Shown piece by piece: positions 54,078 through 64,000 of a DNA stretch of 64,000 nucleotides. The stretch spans positions 2,688,234-2,752,233 of the forward strand of contig CM030932.1 in assembly GCA_018136815.1 (NCBI GenBank), read 5' to 3'. The first letter of the stretch is position 1, and each line of letters starts with the position of its first letter. This DNA is from Isochrysis galbana (taxonomy: Eukaryota; Haptophyta; Isochrysidales; Isochrysidaceae). The translations under genes were made by a program, and so were the position numbers. The notes under the pieces are model-generated. The model saw only the letters and a program-made list of their open reading frames with translations, was not told the origin of the DNA and searched no databases.

Positions 54078-54567
54078 GAGCGATGGAGAGAGAGAGAGGA
54101 GGGGGAGAGGCTTTAGGGTTGCGTCGAGGGAGGACCTGCAGGTGAGAGAAAAGAACGCGCGTGGTAAGAGAGAAGAACGAACGGGCAGGGGTGGGGAGAG
54201 AGAGGGCGAGGGGCGAGAGAGGGGGAGACGCGCCGCGGCGCCCCCCCCCCCCCCCTTCCACCCCCCCTTCCCCTCCCCCTCCCCTCCCCCCTCCGCGTGG
54301 AGAGAGATCTCCACCTCGCCAGAGCGATACCGCGAGGGGAGCCCCACCCAACGGCGCGTGGAGGCGAAATATCGGGGGGAGGGGCACCACGCGAGAGCGA
54401 TTTGACCGGAAGTAGGCAGGGAGGAGGGGTGCCGCCCCTTCCGCTTCAAACGCCCTCTCTTCCCATCCGAACCTGAGGGGGGAAGGCGGGAGGCAGAACC
54501 CGCGGAGCAGCAAGGCCGCCACTGAAGCAGGCGGGGTCCTTGTCCGCCGCGGGTGCACGTGGAGAGG
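54078..54567. promoter_or_regulatory. Shared spacer between rpl4 and the securin candidate
   Basis: The two genes diverge from this 490-bp spacer, so it is probably a bidirectional promoter region. It contains a C-run at 54241-54254 and GA-rich tracts at 54085-54230. Core elements cannot be assigned. Confidence 0.4.
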
Positions 54568-55551
54568 ATGCTGAACATCACGATCGCTAATGACGAGAAC
54601 GGGCCACCTCTCGCCGCCGGAGCCGGCAACAAGCCAGCCGGCTCCAAGAAGCCTGCAGGTGGCTCGCGGAAGGGGCTGGGCGGTGGCCTCGGCGGCAAGG
54701 GAGGCGATGGCTCCAAGGCGTCGGCCGAGGCCAAGCCGAGGCGTGCGCTGGGTGATATCAGTAATCGTGGCAAAGATTTCCAGGCGGCTTCGCAGAAGAC
54801 GAAGCCCGTCCCGGTCAAGGCCGTTGCGGCCAGCTCCAAGATGGACACTGCTGCCTCGAAGAAGAATGAGCTGCCCCCCATTGAGCGCTTCTTCCCCAAC
54901 GAGCAGGAGCCTCCTCTGCCTTGCTTTGACAGGTCAGGGATCTTTCCCCAAGAGTGTGTTGATGCGGTCTGCCTCGCGCAGAGCTGCTGCGGTGTGACGG
55001 GGGCGCGCACACCGGCACTCAATCCTGCATTGCTTTCGCCATCAGCCACGCCCAGCAGCCGTGCCAAGCTGGTCAGGGTGGAGCAGACACCGAAGATGCC
55101 AAAGACACTGGCCGACGCTCTGGATGAGGCCAATGGTTGGTCCGAGAGCGAACAGCTAGAGGCTGCCCTCGCGATATCCTGGAGCGATTTTGCCGGTGCC
55201 TTAGCAGCAGAACGTTCTGGTGATTTGATGTGTGAGTTTGGTCCGGAAGGCAGTCTCGATCTTGGTCCTCTGAACTTCAGCTTGGACAAGGCACTATCGA
55301 GCACTGAGGTCGAGGTCGACAGAGTAAATGATCGCGTCACCGTTAAGCCGCCCTTCGAGGTGGAAGCGGACACCATCCTGCTGCCGGAATCCCCTCTGAT
55401 GAAGATTGATGGCGATCTTCGCACCTCTAGCGCGCCAATGGCCATAAGGCCACCAGCATCAACTATGGCCCGGCGCGAGGGTACTATAGCCTCGATGAAG
55501 GTGTTTCGACACGAGGACGTGCTCAGCGATGGTGAATATTCTGATGCCTAG
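54568..55551 (+). CDS. Candidate securin (PTTG1/Pds1-like), separase inhibitor
   Basis: Securin blocks separase until the anaphase-promoting complex destroys it. This intronless frame encodes 327 residues (ATG at 54568). Three short features follow the layout of vertebrate securin. At the very N-terminus, MLNITIANDENGPP resembles the securin start that carries the KEN box, with DEN here. Near residue 55, RRALGDISN is a strong destruction box (R..L..I.N). Near residue 105, LPPIERFFPNEQEPP matches the securin separase-binding segment (E-I-E-K-F-F-P type). The N-terminal half is Lys/Gly/Ala-rich and disordered, as expected. The C-terminal half is acidic and unusually long for a securin. Securins hardly conserve overall sequence, so this rests on motif order only. 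A cyclin or other APC substrate is the main alternative, but no cyclin box is present. Confidence 0.6.
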   Translation: MLNITIANDENGPPLAAGAGNKPAGSKKPAGGSRKGLGGGLGGKGGDGSKASAEAKPRRALGDISNRGKDFQAASQKTKPVPVKAVAASSKMDTAASKKNELPPIERFFPNEQEPPLPCFDRSGIFPQECVDAVCLAQSCCGVTGARTPALNPALLSPSATPSSRAKLVRVEQTPKMPKTLADALDEANGWSESEQLEAALAISWSDFAGALAAERSGDLMCEFGPEGSLDLGPLNFSLDKALSSTEVEVDRVNDRVTVKPPFEVEADTILLPESPLMKIDGDLRTSSAPMAIRPPASTMARREGTIASMKVFRHEDVLSDGEYSDA

Positions 55552-57545
55552 ATAGTCTGTGCGATGAATGCACACCTAGAGGTGGTGCTCTTGGCGACTG
55601 CGGTGAGAGGTCAAGAACGCGTCAATCTCCATGCAACAAACCACCCGATGAATCCTGTGACCCTCCCTGAGACCCTTAACATATGCGCGGGACTCTCGCG
55701 TAAGAGGTACTGCCTTCGTGGTGTGCCGGTAGAGAACGAGAATTCAAGGAGTCGTCGCGAGAAGGAGGGAGGGAGGATAGGCTTCCGAGTTGCCCTCATG
55801 GATCTCACATAGTCGAGGATTCTTTGAGAGGATTAGCTTTGTGATGAAGAAGAGGAGGAGCCAGTGCATCCACCAGGCGTGGATAATGAAGCGGCCAGAG
55901 AGCAGTGAGAAAGATCTGTGGACACTGTGCCGTGTCTTGTAAGCTTTGGGCGACACTTGATGATGCGGATTTCTGGTGCCTGATTGATGAGCCACTTCCA
56001 CCTCCAAGCTTTCAAGGAAGACATGGGGTGATAGTGAGACGATGAGATAGAGATAGAGTGACAATGCAAAGAGATGAAAAGATGGGCTGGCCAAGGACAG
56101 GGGACAGGGGCGAATGGATCGCAGCGCTTGCGCAAAGATTTGAATTTTGAGAGAGGCTTGGCAGCAAGAGAGCTTCAAAGCATGCATCAACATCGAACAT
56201 TGGCGACAACACATTTGACATTTGTTGTGCTCATCTGCATCCGCCAAAAAAATGTTTAATATTCACGCCTCACATCTTAGGGCGATCAAACAGGGGCTTT
56301 TTAATTATTAATAAGGGTTGGGTTGCATTTTTGACCGTGGACCGTGGCGCGATGCGCAGTAAATAAAAAGCCTCCAAGGGGGACCACATGCCGTCACGAA
56401 AATCATGGTCAGGAAATGGTGCGATTCGCATCCCCTCTCCACACTCCGTCACGCGCGCTCACGCTCTACCCGTAAAGAATTTGCGGTCGCGCCCGCGGGG
56501 GGCTGTTGTGGTGTCTGGTGCTAGTGAGGTGGTGTGGTGGATTCGGTCTGTACGGCGTACGGCGCTCGGGCTCTGGGTGCGCGGCTCGGGCTGCGGCTCG
56601 CGGGCACCTCGTCTGGTGTGGCCGGTGGCCCTGGCCTCCTGGCCTTGGCTAGATAGAGGATTAGAGGGCGCTGCGACGCTGCGACTGCGACTGCACGGCG
56701 TCGGCCATATCCTGGTCGGCCGGCGCGACGGGGTGAGCGGCAGGGAGAGAGGAGGGGGCTAAAAACAAAAACACCTACTAGCGGCTAGCGGCCACCCCCA
56801 TCCCTGCCCCTGCCAAAAGGCAAGGGCTGAGGTTGGTTGTACGGGCCCACCCCTTGGCCCTTGGGGTGTCCGCGATGGCGATGGAGTGAGGGGGGCGCAA
56901 GGCCCCCGTTGACCCCCACTTTTAAAAGTAGGCTGTTTGCTGTTTGCACGAAGAACATTGATGTTGATGTTCCATGTCCATGTTCCGTCCGGCGCGGCCG
57001 GCCCTTCTGGCTTCTGGTCCTTCACGATCGTCAAGTTGTGCTTGTGCTTGTGCTTGTGTGAGCTTGTGTGCTTGTGCAGGTAGCCGAAGCCGAAGCGGCA
57101 CGTGCGATCCGCGATCCTTGACCGGCGGACGATACCGCCCCGCCTCGCTCTCGCACGTATAAGCAGTAAGCAGTAAGCAGTCCGGTTTTTAGTTTTTATG
57201 TAAAGCAAGAATGAGAAATTTGAATTTGAAATTTGCAAAACCAAAAAACCAAAACGCAAAACCAGATTATTTGTTATTTGTATTTGAAGAATGCCCCAAG
57301 ACTTCTCGAATGAGGCACCTTAAGTGCCCAGGCCGCTGAACGTCTCCATAAAAATATCTCTAGGCTAGCTCTAGCTCTAGGAGTAAAGCCAGGCATCTCA
57401 ACCCACCCTCGACTGACCCGAACACAAGGCTATCTCCTCCTGGGTGTGAATACCTCGTGAATACATGATTACGATTGAAGGGTGCTTCACTCTTCTCTCT
57501 TCCATCTCGCCTCTCCCGCGCTCGCTCGACGGCGGCCGTGCGGAG
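55552..57545. other. Intergenic region, no gene supported
   Basis: 56245-56280 carries a short family B end (AAAAAATGTTTAATATTCAC). 57030-57075 has CTTGTGCTTGTGCTTGTG microrepeats. 57160-57182 has AAGCAGTAAGCAGTAAGCAG. Frames in 56388-56762 are Gly/Arg-rich composition artefacts. The last 150 bp is probably the TMEM184 promoter. Confidence 0.35.
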
Positions 57546-58485
<940 letters not shown>

Positions 58486-58585
58486 NNNNNNNNNNNNNNN
58501 NNNNNNNNNNNNNNNNNNNNNNNNNNNNNNNNNNNNNNNNNNNNNNNNNNNNNNNNNNNNNNNNNNNNNNNNNNNNNNNNNNNNN
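58486..58585. other. Assembly gap, 100 N
   Basis: Exactly 100 unknown bases, so the size is probably a placeholder. It separates the truncated TMEM184 gene from the transposase and may hide the transposon's left end. Confidence 0.98.
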
Positions 58586-59738
58586 AGAGACGCTTTCGCG
58601 TTCCATGCGCATGCGCGTTGGCGCAGAGCGTCTCTCGCTGGTGCGGCTGCAGCGTGAGGTGGAGGAGGGTGGCGACGGCGACGGCGTGGAGGCGCGCGAA
58701 ATATATGCGCGCTTCGGCTTTCGCCTCGCAGACCTACCCAGGGTCATTGACGCGCTGGAGCTCCCTGCGGGGTTCAGGTTGAAGGGGCGGCACGTGATGA
58801 GCGGCGAAGAGGCCGTGCTCATCACTCATCACGCTGCGCCGCTTCAAGACCCCAGGTGCGCTGCATGCTGCACTGCACGCTGCTTGCCCTTTCACACGCA
58901 GCACGCAGAGAGAGAGAGAGCCTCCGCCCGGAGCCAGAGCTCACCACCTGCACCCGTGCCATGTACAGGTAGCATGGCGGCACTCTGCGAGGAGGTGGGT
59001 AGGAGCGAGGCTGCAATTTCGGCCGCGCACCAAGCTGTGGTAGAGCACATACACCGCACCTTCCCCCACCTCCTAGACTCCCGTGGCCTGTCGTGCTTTG
59101 CACCCCTGTTCCCACGCTTTGCTGCGGCGTTCGTCGAAGCTGGTGTTCCCCTGCACAATCTGATTGGGTTTGTGGACGGCAAGCTGTGGGCTGTAGCTCG
59201 CCCCGTGCGCGGCCAGGCACCATTTTATTCCGGGCACAAGAGGTGCCATGGTGTGAAGTTTCAGTTTCAGGGCTTAGTGTTGCCTAACGGCATTCAACCC
59301 TGGCTGTATGGGCCTGTTCACGGGTCGCGGCACGACGCCTTCGTCCTGCATTGCTCAGGTCTGCTGCGCGTCATGCGACTGCTGTGCAACGCTACAGGCC
59401 GCACGTTTCGTTTCTTTGGCGACTCCGCTTACCCGATATCCGCGTACGTATTCCGCATGTACCGTGGAGTGTTGGCACCGTGGCAGGTGCATTTCAATCA
59501 GCGCATGAGTCCGTACCGCGTGAGTGTGGAGTGGGGCTTCGGTAAGGTTTCCAACCTGTGGCCTTGGCTGGATTTCACACGCTCGCAGCAAGTGCTCCGT
59601 CGTGATGTGGGTGCATATGTGCGAGTGGCCAACATGTTGACGAACATGCACACTTGTTTGTATGGTAGGATTGTGAGCGACAAGTTTGGCGTGACACCCC
59701 CAAGTCTGGAGACCTACATGAGTGGTGGCCCTTACTAG
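58586..59738 (+). mobile_element. PIF/Harbinger DDE transposase (5' end in gap)
   Basis: These transposases cut and paste DNA elements using a DDE catalytic triad. The frame is open from the gap. Removing intron 58856-58972 joins the two parts with AG|C into Ser-Met, giving 344 residues in total. The DDE_Tnp_4 pattern is clear: FVDGKLWAVARP (first Asp), YSGHKRCHGVKFQ, VLPNGIQPWLYGPVHGSRHD, FFGDSAYP (second Asp), then SVEWGFGKVSNLWPW (Glu). The N-terminal region has RLADLPRVIDALELP and MSGEEAVLI and a helix-turn-helix-like segment. All catalytic residues are present and no stop interrupts it, so the copy may be active or recently active, or may be a domesticated HARBI1-like gene. Terminal repeats and the usual 3-bp duplication could not be found because the left side is in the gap. 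No Myb-like partner is seen. Confidence 0.88.
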
Positions 59739-59932
59739 ACAACGTGTTGAAGATTTCACACACGGTTTCGGTTGAAGGGGGGGCATATATCATGAGCGGC
59801 AATGAGGCAGCCCTTAACTCCTTAACTGCGTGGGCTCTGACATGGGGAGGTGGACAAAAGCCCTCCATCCGGCATGCCACAAAGTTAAGTTCGCAAGAAC
59901 CGCACCGTTTGGGCTTCGGTGCCACTCCCTAG
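59739..59932 (+). pseudogene. Fragment of a second Harbinger-type first exon
   Basis: 59768-59810 repeats the segment at 58777-58815 (peptides VSVEGGAYIMSGNEAALNSL versus FRLKGRHVMSGEEAVLI), then diverges. Probably a remnant of a related copy. Confidence 0.45.
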
Positions 59933-60147
59933 GAGTGTCGTCCCCCATGAGCTTGCTTCCATGCAAACTATCAACGTGATCCGCTTAACCCACGGGGCGC
60001 CCTTGAGGGGCATCTGCTCTGCTGACGCCCTCGCATTTAACAGCCTAACCGTGACGTGTCGACATGTCGACATCTCCGCCCCTAGTTGTCTTGGTCCATC
60101 CAGTCTAAGGCTGTGAATAGGTTTGGTTGGAAGGTATCTAGATATTA

Positions 60148-60228
60148 GCGTGGAGTCAACCTGTTCGGCGTGGAGTCAACATGTCCAGCGTGGAGTCAAC
60201 TTGTTCAGTGTGGAGTCAACTCGAAGAC
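60148..60228 (+). repeat. Four tandem 20-21 bp units
   Basis: Units contain GCGTGGAGTCAAC..GTTC. The second to fourth copies differ by a few bases. Confidence 0.85.
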
Positions 60229-60599
60229 CTCAAACATCTGTCTGGGGGGGGGGGGGGTTCGCACGTGGGGGCTGCGAGAGACCCCGTTCCCGTCGACAAC
60301 GGCCAATCCGAGTAGGTCTTGCAGACCTACCGCCTTTCCCTGGAACTTCGACAGGATCTATGTACGCGTAGCGCATACGCGCATACTGACTGCTCTCGGG
60401 GCTCTCACTCAGTCAGCACTCAGCAAGTATAGGACGAAGGAGTGATGGGAGTGAGGTGTGGGGTTGGAATGGAGAGCAACCTCACAGAGGCACTAGTAAG
60501 GGCAGTTTGCAATTTTTCAGTTTTGACATTTTTACTCCGAGTAGAGTGCACAAGCGGGGTGCGCGGGGTCGGTGCATGCACTGGGGGGAGGACAAATAT
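60229..60599. other. Intergenic region
   Basis: No gene is seen. A 12-base G-run lies at 60245-60257. Confidence 0.3.
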
Positions 60600-60732
60600 C
60601 GAGGGGAGCGGGCAGTGCCCCCACCCCCCGGTATCACTCGGACACCTGGCACCTGGCCCGTCAGGCATGGCGGGATTCCGGGACGGAAAAATTATGTCCA
60701 ATTAGCTAGTGGGGTTGGCTAGGATATAACAT
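60600..60732 (+). repeat. Short dispersed repeat F, copy 2
   Basis: Same order of landmarks as 25490-25620. It carries a 9-bp duplication (CACCTGG.CACCTGG) and lacks the second GATTCCGG. Confidence 0.5.
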
Positions 60733-60959
60733 TGATTATTATTATAATATATGCTCATGTGTGTCTTGGACTGGTGAAATGAAAATGAAGACTAAAATTA
60801 GAATTACTAAGGTTATAATTTGGCAAAACTATAATCAATTTGATCTTTTTCTCCTGCGGCGGCGCGCGATGGCGGCCGCGGCGATGGTCGCTGGCCTCGC
60901 CAGTGGCCTCGCAAGCAAGCGGCCTGTGGCCGCTCTGGCGAGGGTCTGCGCGGTCAGGA

Positions 60960-61513
60960 GGCCAGCAGGTACCCTCTTTCGCCCTCAGCCCTCGGAAACA
61001 AAGAAGCCCTACGACCTGACACACGACTACCATAAACCATAAAGGAAGCACGAAACCGCCAATAGCCCGATGGCGCAGGAGGAAGGCTAGAGGAATAGAC
61101 CATTGGGGATCGCTTCACGCCGCTTGCCATTGAAAGCCTCATACACCCAGCCCCCTAGGTAGAGCACGAGGGGACGAGCCGCAAGGCAGGTGGAGGGGGG
61201 ATAAGGGAAGCGGGCGTAGCTGCAAATGAATTATGCAGGGTCGCGCGTGCGGCGAGATCGTTAAGATTAAGAAGTTTTTTTTGGATACAAGAACACTAGG
61301 GACGGCCGATTGGGCACACGAACATCATGTGCTCCCACTCCACAAGCCATCGGGGATCGGTCCACGCCGCCTGCTACTGGAAACCCCACACACTGAGCCC
61401 CTAGGTAGAGCGCGAGGGGACGGGCCGTACGGCAAGTGGAAGGAGTGATAAGGGAAGCGGGCGAGGCTGCAAGGTAAGTGTGCAGGGCCGCGCGCGTGGC
61501 GAGAATATTAAAG
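60960..61513 (+). repeat. Two tandem family B copies
   Basis: Copies at 60960-61275 and 61300-61513 share TAGAGC.CGAGGGGACG, GATAAGGGAAGCGGGCG, GGTCGCGCGTG and the AT-rich end with a T-run (first) or ATATTAAAG (second). The first is the inverted counterpart of 50405-50760. A 15-base C-run follows the second at 61512. Confidence 0.75.
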
Positions 61514-62129
61514 AGTCAACCCCCCCCCCCCCCCCCCATTCTCACAAGCCTCAGGACCAAGCGCAGTCCGATTCTAACCCCATCCCTCTCCCACCCCATC
61601 CCATGGTCTAACGACCCTCAAGGCACTTCCACTGCGCCCTCACCGCTTCTTCGGTTTCGACCCCTCCCCATCCTCCTGTGGTAGTGACATGCGGCCACCA
61701 ATGCGGCGACAGGATCTGTGAGCAGCAAACCGTATGCGGTGTGCGTGTTCCCCTCCGATTCACTCAAGCTCATGACCATTGTCTATAGTGTCGCAAAGGC
61801 GAGACACGGGTGGTCTCCTACCACATGGATTCTCCTATCCTTCACGCTTGAGGGCTGAAATTCTCCGGGACAGCCGCGCATCCTCAAGCTGCAAGTTTGG
61901 ACGACGTGCTGGCCGCATACTTTGGCGATGAAGCGAGCATGTCAACGTCGCCGCGCGTAGTGCTTCATGAAGGCTTGCACAAGCATTTGCGTAAATTGTG
62001 GCATCGAGCGAGCCTGTCAAGCGCAAGGAACGGTGTGCATGTAATTCAGCGTCGACTGGGCTTTCGTGCCACTGAGCCTCCTTTCTCTCGCTCACGATAT
62101 GGTAGAGTAGGAAGTAAGGTTCGCTATAC
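61514..62129. other. Intergenic region
   Basis: No gene is seen. Probably contains the 3' UTR of the minus-strand gene that ends at 62130. Confidence 0.3.
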
Positions 62130-64000
62130 TCAAGAGCAAAGTGGGGTTCGGTCACTCGCCTGATTCGCAAGTTGTTGTGTGTAGAACTTTTGCCAAGCCG
62201 TCGCAGTTGCGACGGCTGCCGTGGCAGCTGCGGCCGAGGCAACAGGTGAGGAGGCGACGGCGGCCTGCCGAGTTTGCGCCTCGATGACGGTCTGTGGGTC
62301 GGTGGCAGGGTGGCGAATGAGATGACGAGGCCACGCGCGCAAGGCACGATGGGGTCGATCGTGTGCGACTAGCACGAGGAAATTGGGGAGACGAGGTGTG
62401 AGCAAAAGAGGTGCAAACAAACCTGGTTGGTAAAGTACGTTGTGTACGCCTGCCGCTGCTGCTGCGCCTGCGCGTGCGCCGTGATGCGAGCCTGCACCTC
62501 GTCCTGCTGCTGCTTGGCACGAGCAGCCTCATCGGTGGGCGCCGGCGGCGGCGGCATCCTCATCCACGCGTGCAACGGTGGCCCTGGCGGGCCGAGCAAG
62601 GGCGGCGGCGCGCCGATCACTGCACCCGGCCGCAGGTGGAGCTTGCCCTCCACCTCGACAATATCGTTGGTTGCTCGCAAGGCGCTGATGACGCGCTGCG
62701 CAAAGTCAGGAGTCACCTGCATCACCACGAGCGCAGCATGATGTGGGATTAGAATGCTCACACGCTGAGGGGTGCGCTCGGCAAACACGATTGGCCAGCA
62801 CTGCTACCACTCCTAGCAGTTGCCCCCACGCAAAGTGCATCCGCGCGCACGTCGTGCCCCGAGACGAGCGCTGCCGTGAGACCTTCCTCGTCGTTGCCAA
62901 GGTTGTCGAGATAACGTAGGGCGTCGCTGCGCAGTTGCAGCCAGCCTGCACGCGTAAGGGCAAGGGGTAGGGAGGGGGAGCGGATCGGAACTGGGTGCCG
63001 TGATAAGGCCCTAACTGCTACAGCTTGGGATGCCCCGTGAAACGGCATCACCCCTCTCTCTGCTGCTGATGCGCGCGAATTTTCGCAGCGGCACCGCCCG
63101 CGTCGTCAGACGACGTCAACAGCGGGCAGATGGTAGGGGAGGGCTAAACTCACGGTAGTCGAGTAAAAGGCCGGCAGCAGGAGAGCCGGCTGCCGGCGGG
63201 TTTTGCACACGCGGCACTGCGCGCAGCTTGGTCTGCAGTGCAGCAGCACGAGCGTTGGCGGCTATGGCCTCAGCCTGGCTAGCGGAAGTCCGGCAATGCC
63301 TGTCCCAGTCCGGACACTGCGACGCGAGGACCTGGCACACCGCACACCAGCACTGATCGCAGTACTGGCGCGCCTCGGCGTCAGTCGAGTCATCGTCAAG
63401 CAAGAATTCAGTGCAGTCGTACCGCGCGTGCGCAAGGGTGATGCGTTCGCGCTTGCTGCCCACTATGAAGCAATCCTCGTCTAAACCTGCCACCAAGTCG
63501 CTACTGTAACAGGGGCCACCGAAACTGTCGCCGCACAGGTCCCCGTTGAGCGAGCTCCTACTCGGCATCTCTGGGGGCTGAGCGGCGGAGGTCTGCGGGG
63601 ACGAGCCCAGCCAGTCTGCAGCCACGTCGGCCACACGCAGCCGGTCGTCTTGGCTATCGCCACAGTCCAGCACGGCCGCTGGCGCGGCTGATGCCGGACT
63701 AGCTAATGAGATGGTCGCCGGCGTGCAGGCGGGAGCCACCGGTGCACGTGCGGGCGGCGCGGTGGGCGGCGAAGCGCTCGGCGCAGCAACGCTCGGTGCA
63801 GCACACGGCGGTGGCGCGCTCTGAGTGGCCGCCGGCGGTGGTACGGGCTTTGGCGCCGAGGCGGCGGGCGCTGGTGTTGGAGCCGGAGTCTTGGCAGGCA
63901 CGACAGCGACTGCCGCCGCCGCTGGCGGCGGCCGCGCCACCGGCGCCTCGACCGGCCGTACAGCGCGCTGCTTGTACACTCCGCCCGAGACAACTTCCAT
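62130..64000 (-). CDS. Ala/Pro-rich protein with a Cys-rich CxxCxCxxC domain
   Basis: An ATG lies at the very end of the window (64000), so the true start may be here or further upstream. Exons 63154-64000, about 62833-62945, 62423-62716 and 62130-62291 join, with one donor near 62833 not fixed. Residues 10-110 are Ala/Pro-rich and disordered. The domain RITLAHARYDCTEFLLDDD, then YCDQCWCAVCQVLASQCPDW with DRHCRTS, matches a Cys/His module known from plant and animal proteins (HARxxC ... CDxCxCxVC ... CxxWxxHC) that probably binds zinc. Later parts have a helical LRSDALRYLDNLGNDEEGL, VTPDFAQRVISALRATNDIV and Gln/Ala-rich coils ending DRTPLCS. The function of the module is not established, and the host protein is not recognised. 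Confidence 0.6.

Noticed and set aside
53394-55445. Long minus-strand open frame of 683 codons over rpl4 and the securin candidate
   Set aside because: Its middle contains the rpl4 first exon, but the rest reads through introns and antisense to the securin frame; only the L4 exons match a family.
56388-56762. 124-codon plus-strand frame
   Set aside because: Gly/Arg/Trp-rich composition artefact with no domain, intron signals or conserved start.
60148-60228. CRISPR-like spacing of short repeats
   Set aside because: Units abut directly with no unique spacers and the genome is eukaryotic; it is a simple tandem repeat.

Overview
The window is GC-rich nuclear DNA from a eukaryote. Most genes are split by short introns of roughly 75-250 nt with mostly GT-AG junctions, and one clear GC-AG intron. 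Intergenic DNA is full of homopolymer G/C runs, minisatellites and small dispersed repeats. One gene encodes a plastid-type ribosomal protein L4 behind a secretory-type leader, which points to a microalga with a complex (secondary) plastid. A haptophyte-like or similar GC-rich alga is my best guess; the sequence alone does not prove it. There are no bacterial-style operons, no CRISPR array and no rRNA or tRNA gene that I can support.

Layout. 0-4.6 kb: 3' part of a P5A ATPase (ATP13A1/Spf1). 4.9-7.7 kb: a fold-back element and copies of dispersed family A. 8.2-18.1 kb (minus): a complete DOP1/Dopey trafficking gene with a 4.9 kb exon. 18.1-20.5 kb: repeats and a MITE. 20.6-21.1 kb: an ARF-type GTPase. 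21.8-23.5 kb: repeats. 23.8-25.0 kb (minus): an Mpv17/PMP22 gene. 25.9-27.95 kb (minus): a TPR-like gene. 28.8-30.3 kb: a repeat interrupted by an hAT-like element. 31.1-31.7 kb (minus): a J-domain protein. 33.7-36.2 kb (minus): a membrane-anchored sulfotransferase-like plus glycosyltransferase-like protein. 36.2-37.6 kb: hairpins and minisatellites. 37.6-39.6 kb: a non-autonomous LTR retroelement. 40.8-41.7 kb: MsrA. 43.5-45.2 kb (minus): a FEX fluoride exporter. 45.5-45.9 kb: the uninterrupted paralogue of the 28.8 kb repeat. 47.7-49.3 kb: a proline-rich, degenerate EF-hand-like protein. 49.9-52.8 kb: a nested repeat cluster. 52.9-54.1 kb (minus): rpl4. 54.6-55.6 kb: a candidate securin, divergent from rpl4. 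57.5-58.5 kb: a TMEM184/OSTalpha gene cut by a 100-N gap. 58.6-59.7 kb: a PIF/Harbinger transposase. 59.8-61.5 kb: repeats. 62.1-64 kb (minus): a Cys-rich, Ala/Pro-rich protein reaching the window edge.

The genes are ordinary, unrelated housekeeping loci: ER and Golgi membrane biology (P5A ATPase, DOP1, ARF, glycan enzyme), organelle function (L4, Mpv17, J-protein), stress (MsrA, FEX) and the cell cycle (securin candidate). I see no coordinated gene cluster and no new multi-gene system. The most interesting signals are the securin candidate, the precisely bounded hAT-like insertion with its empty-site paralogue, the LTR element with matching target duplications, and several small fold-back elements.
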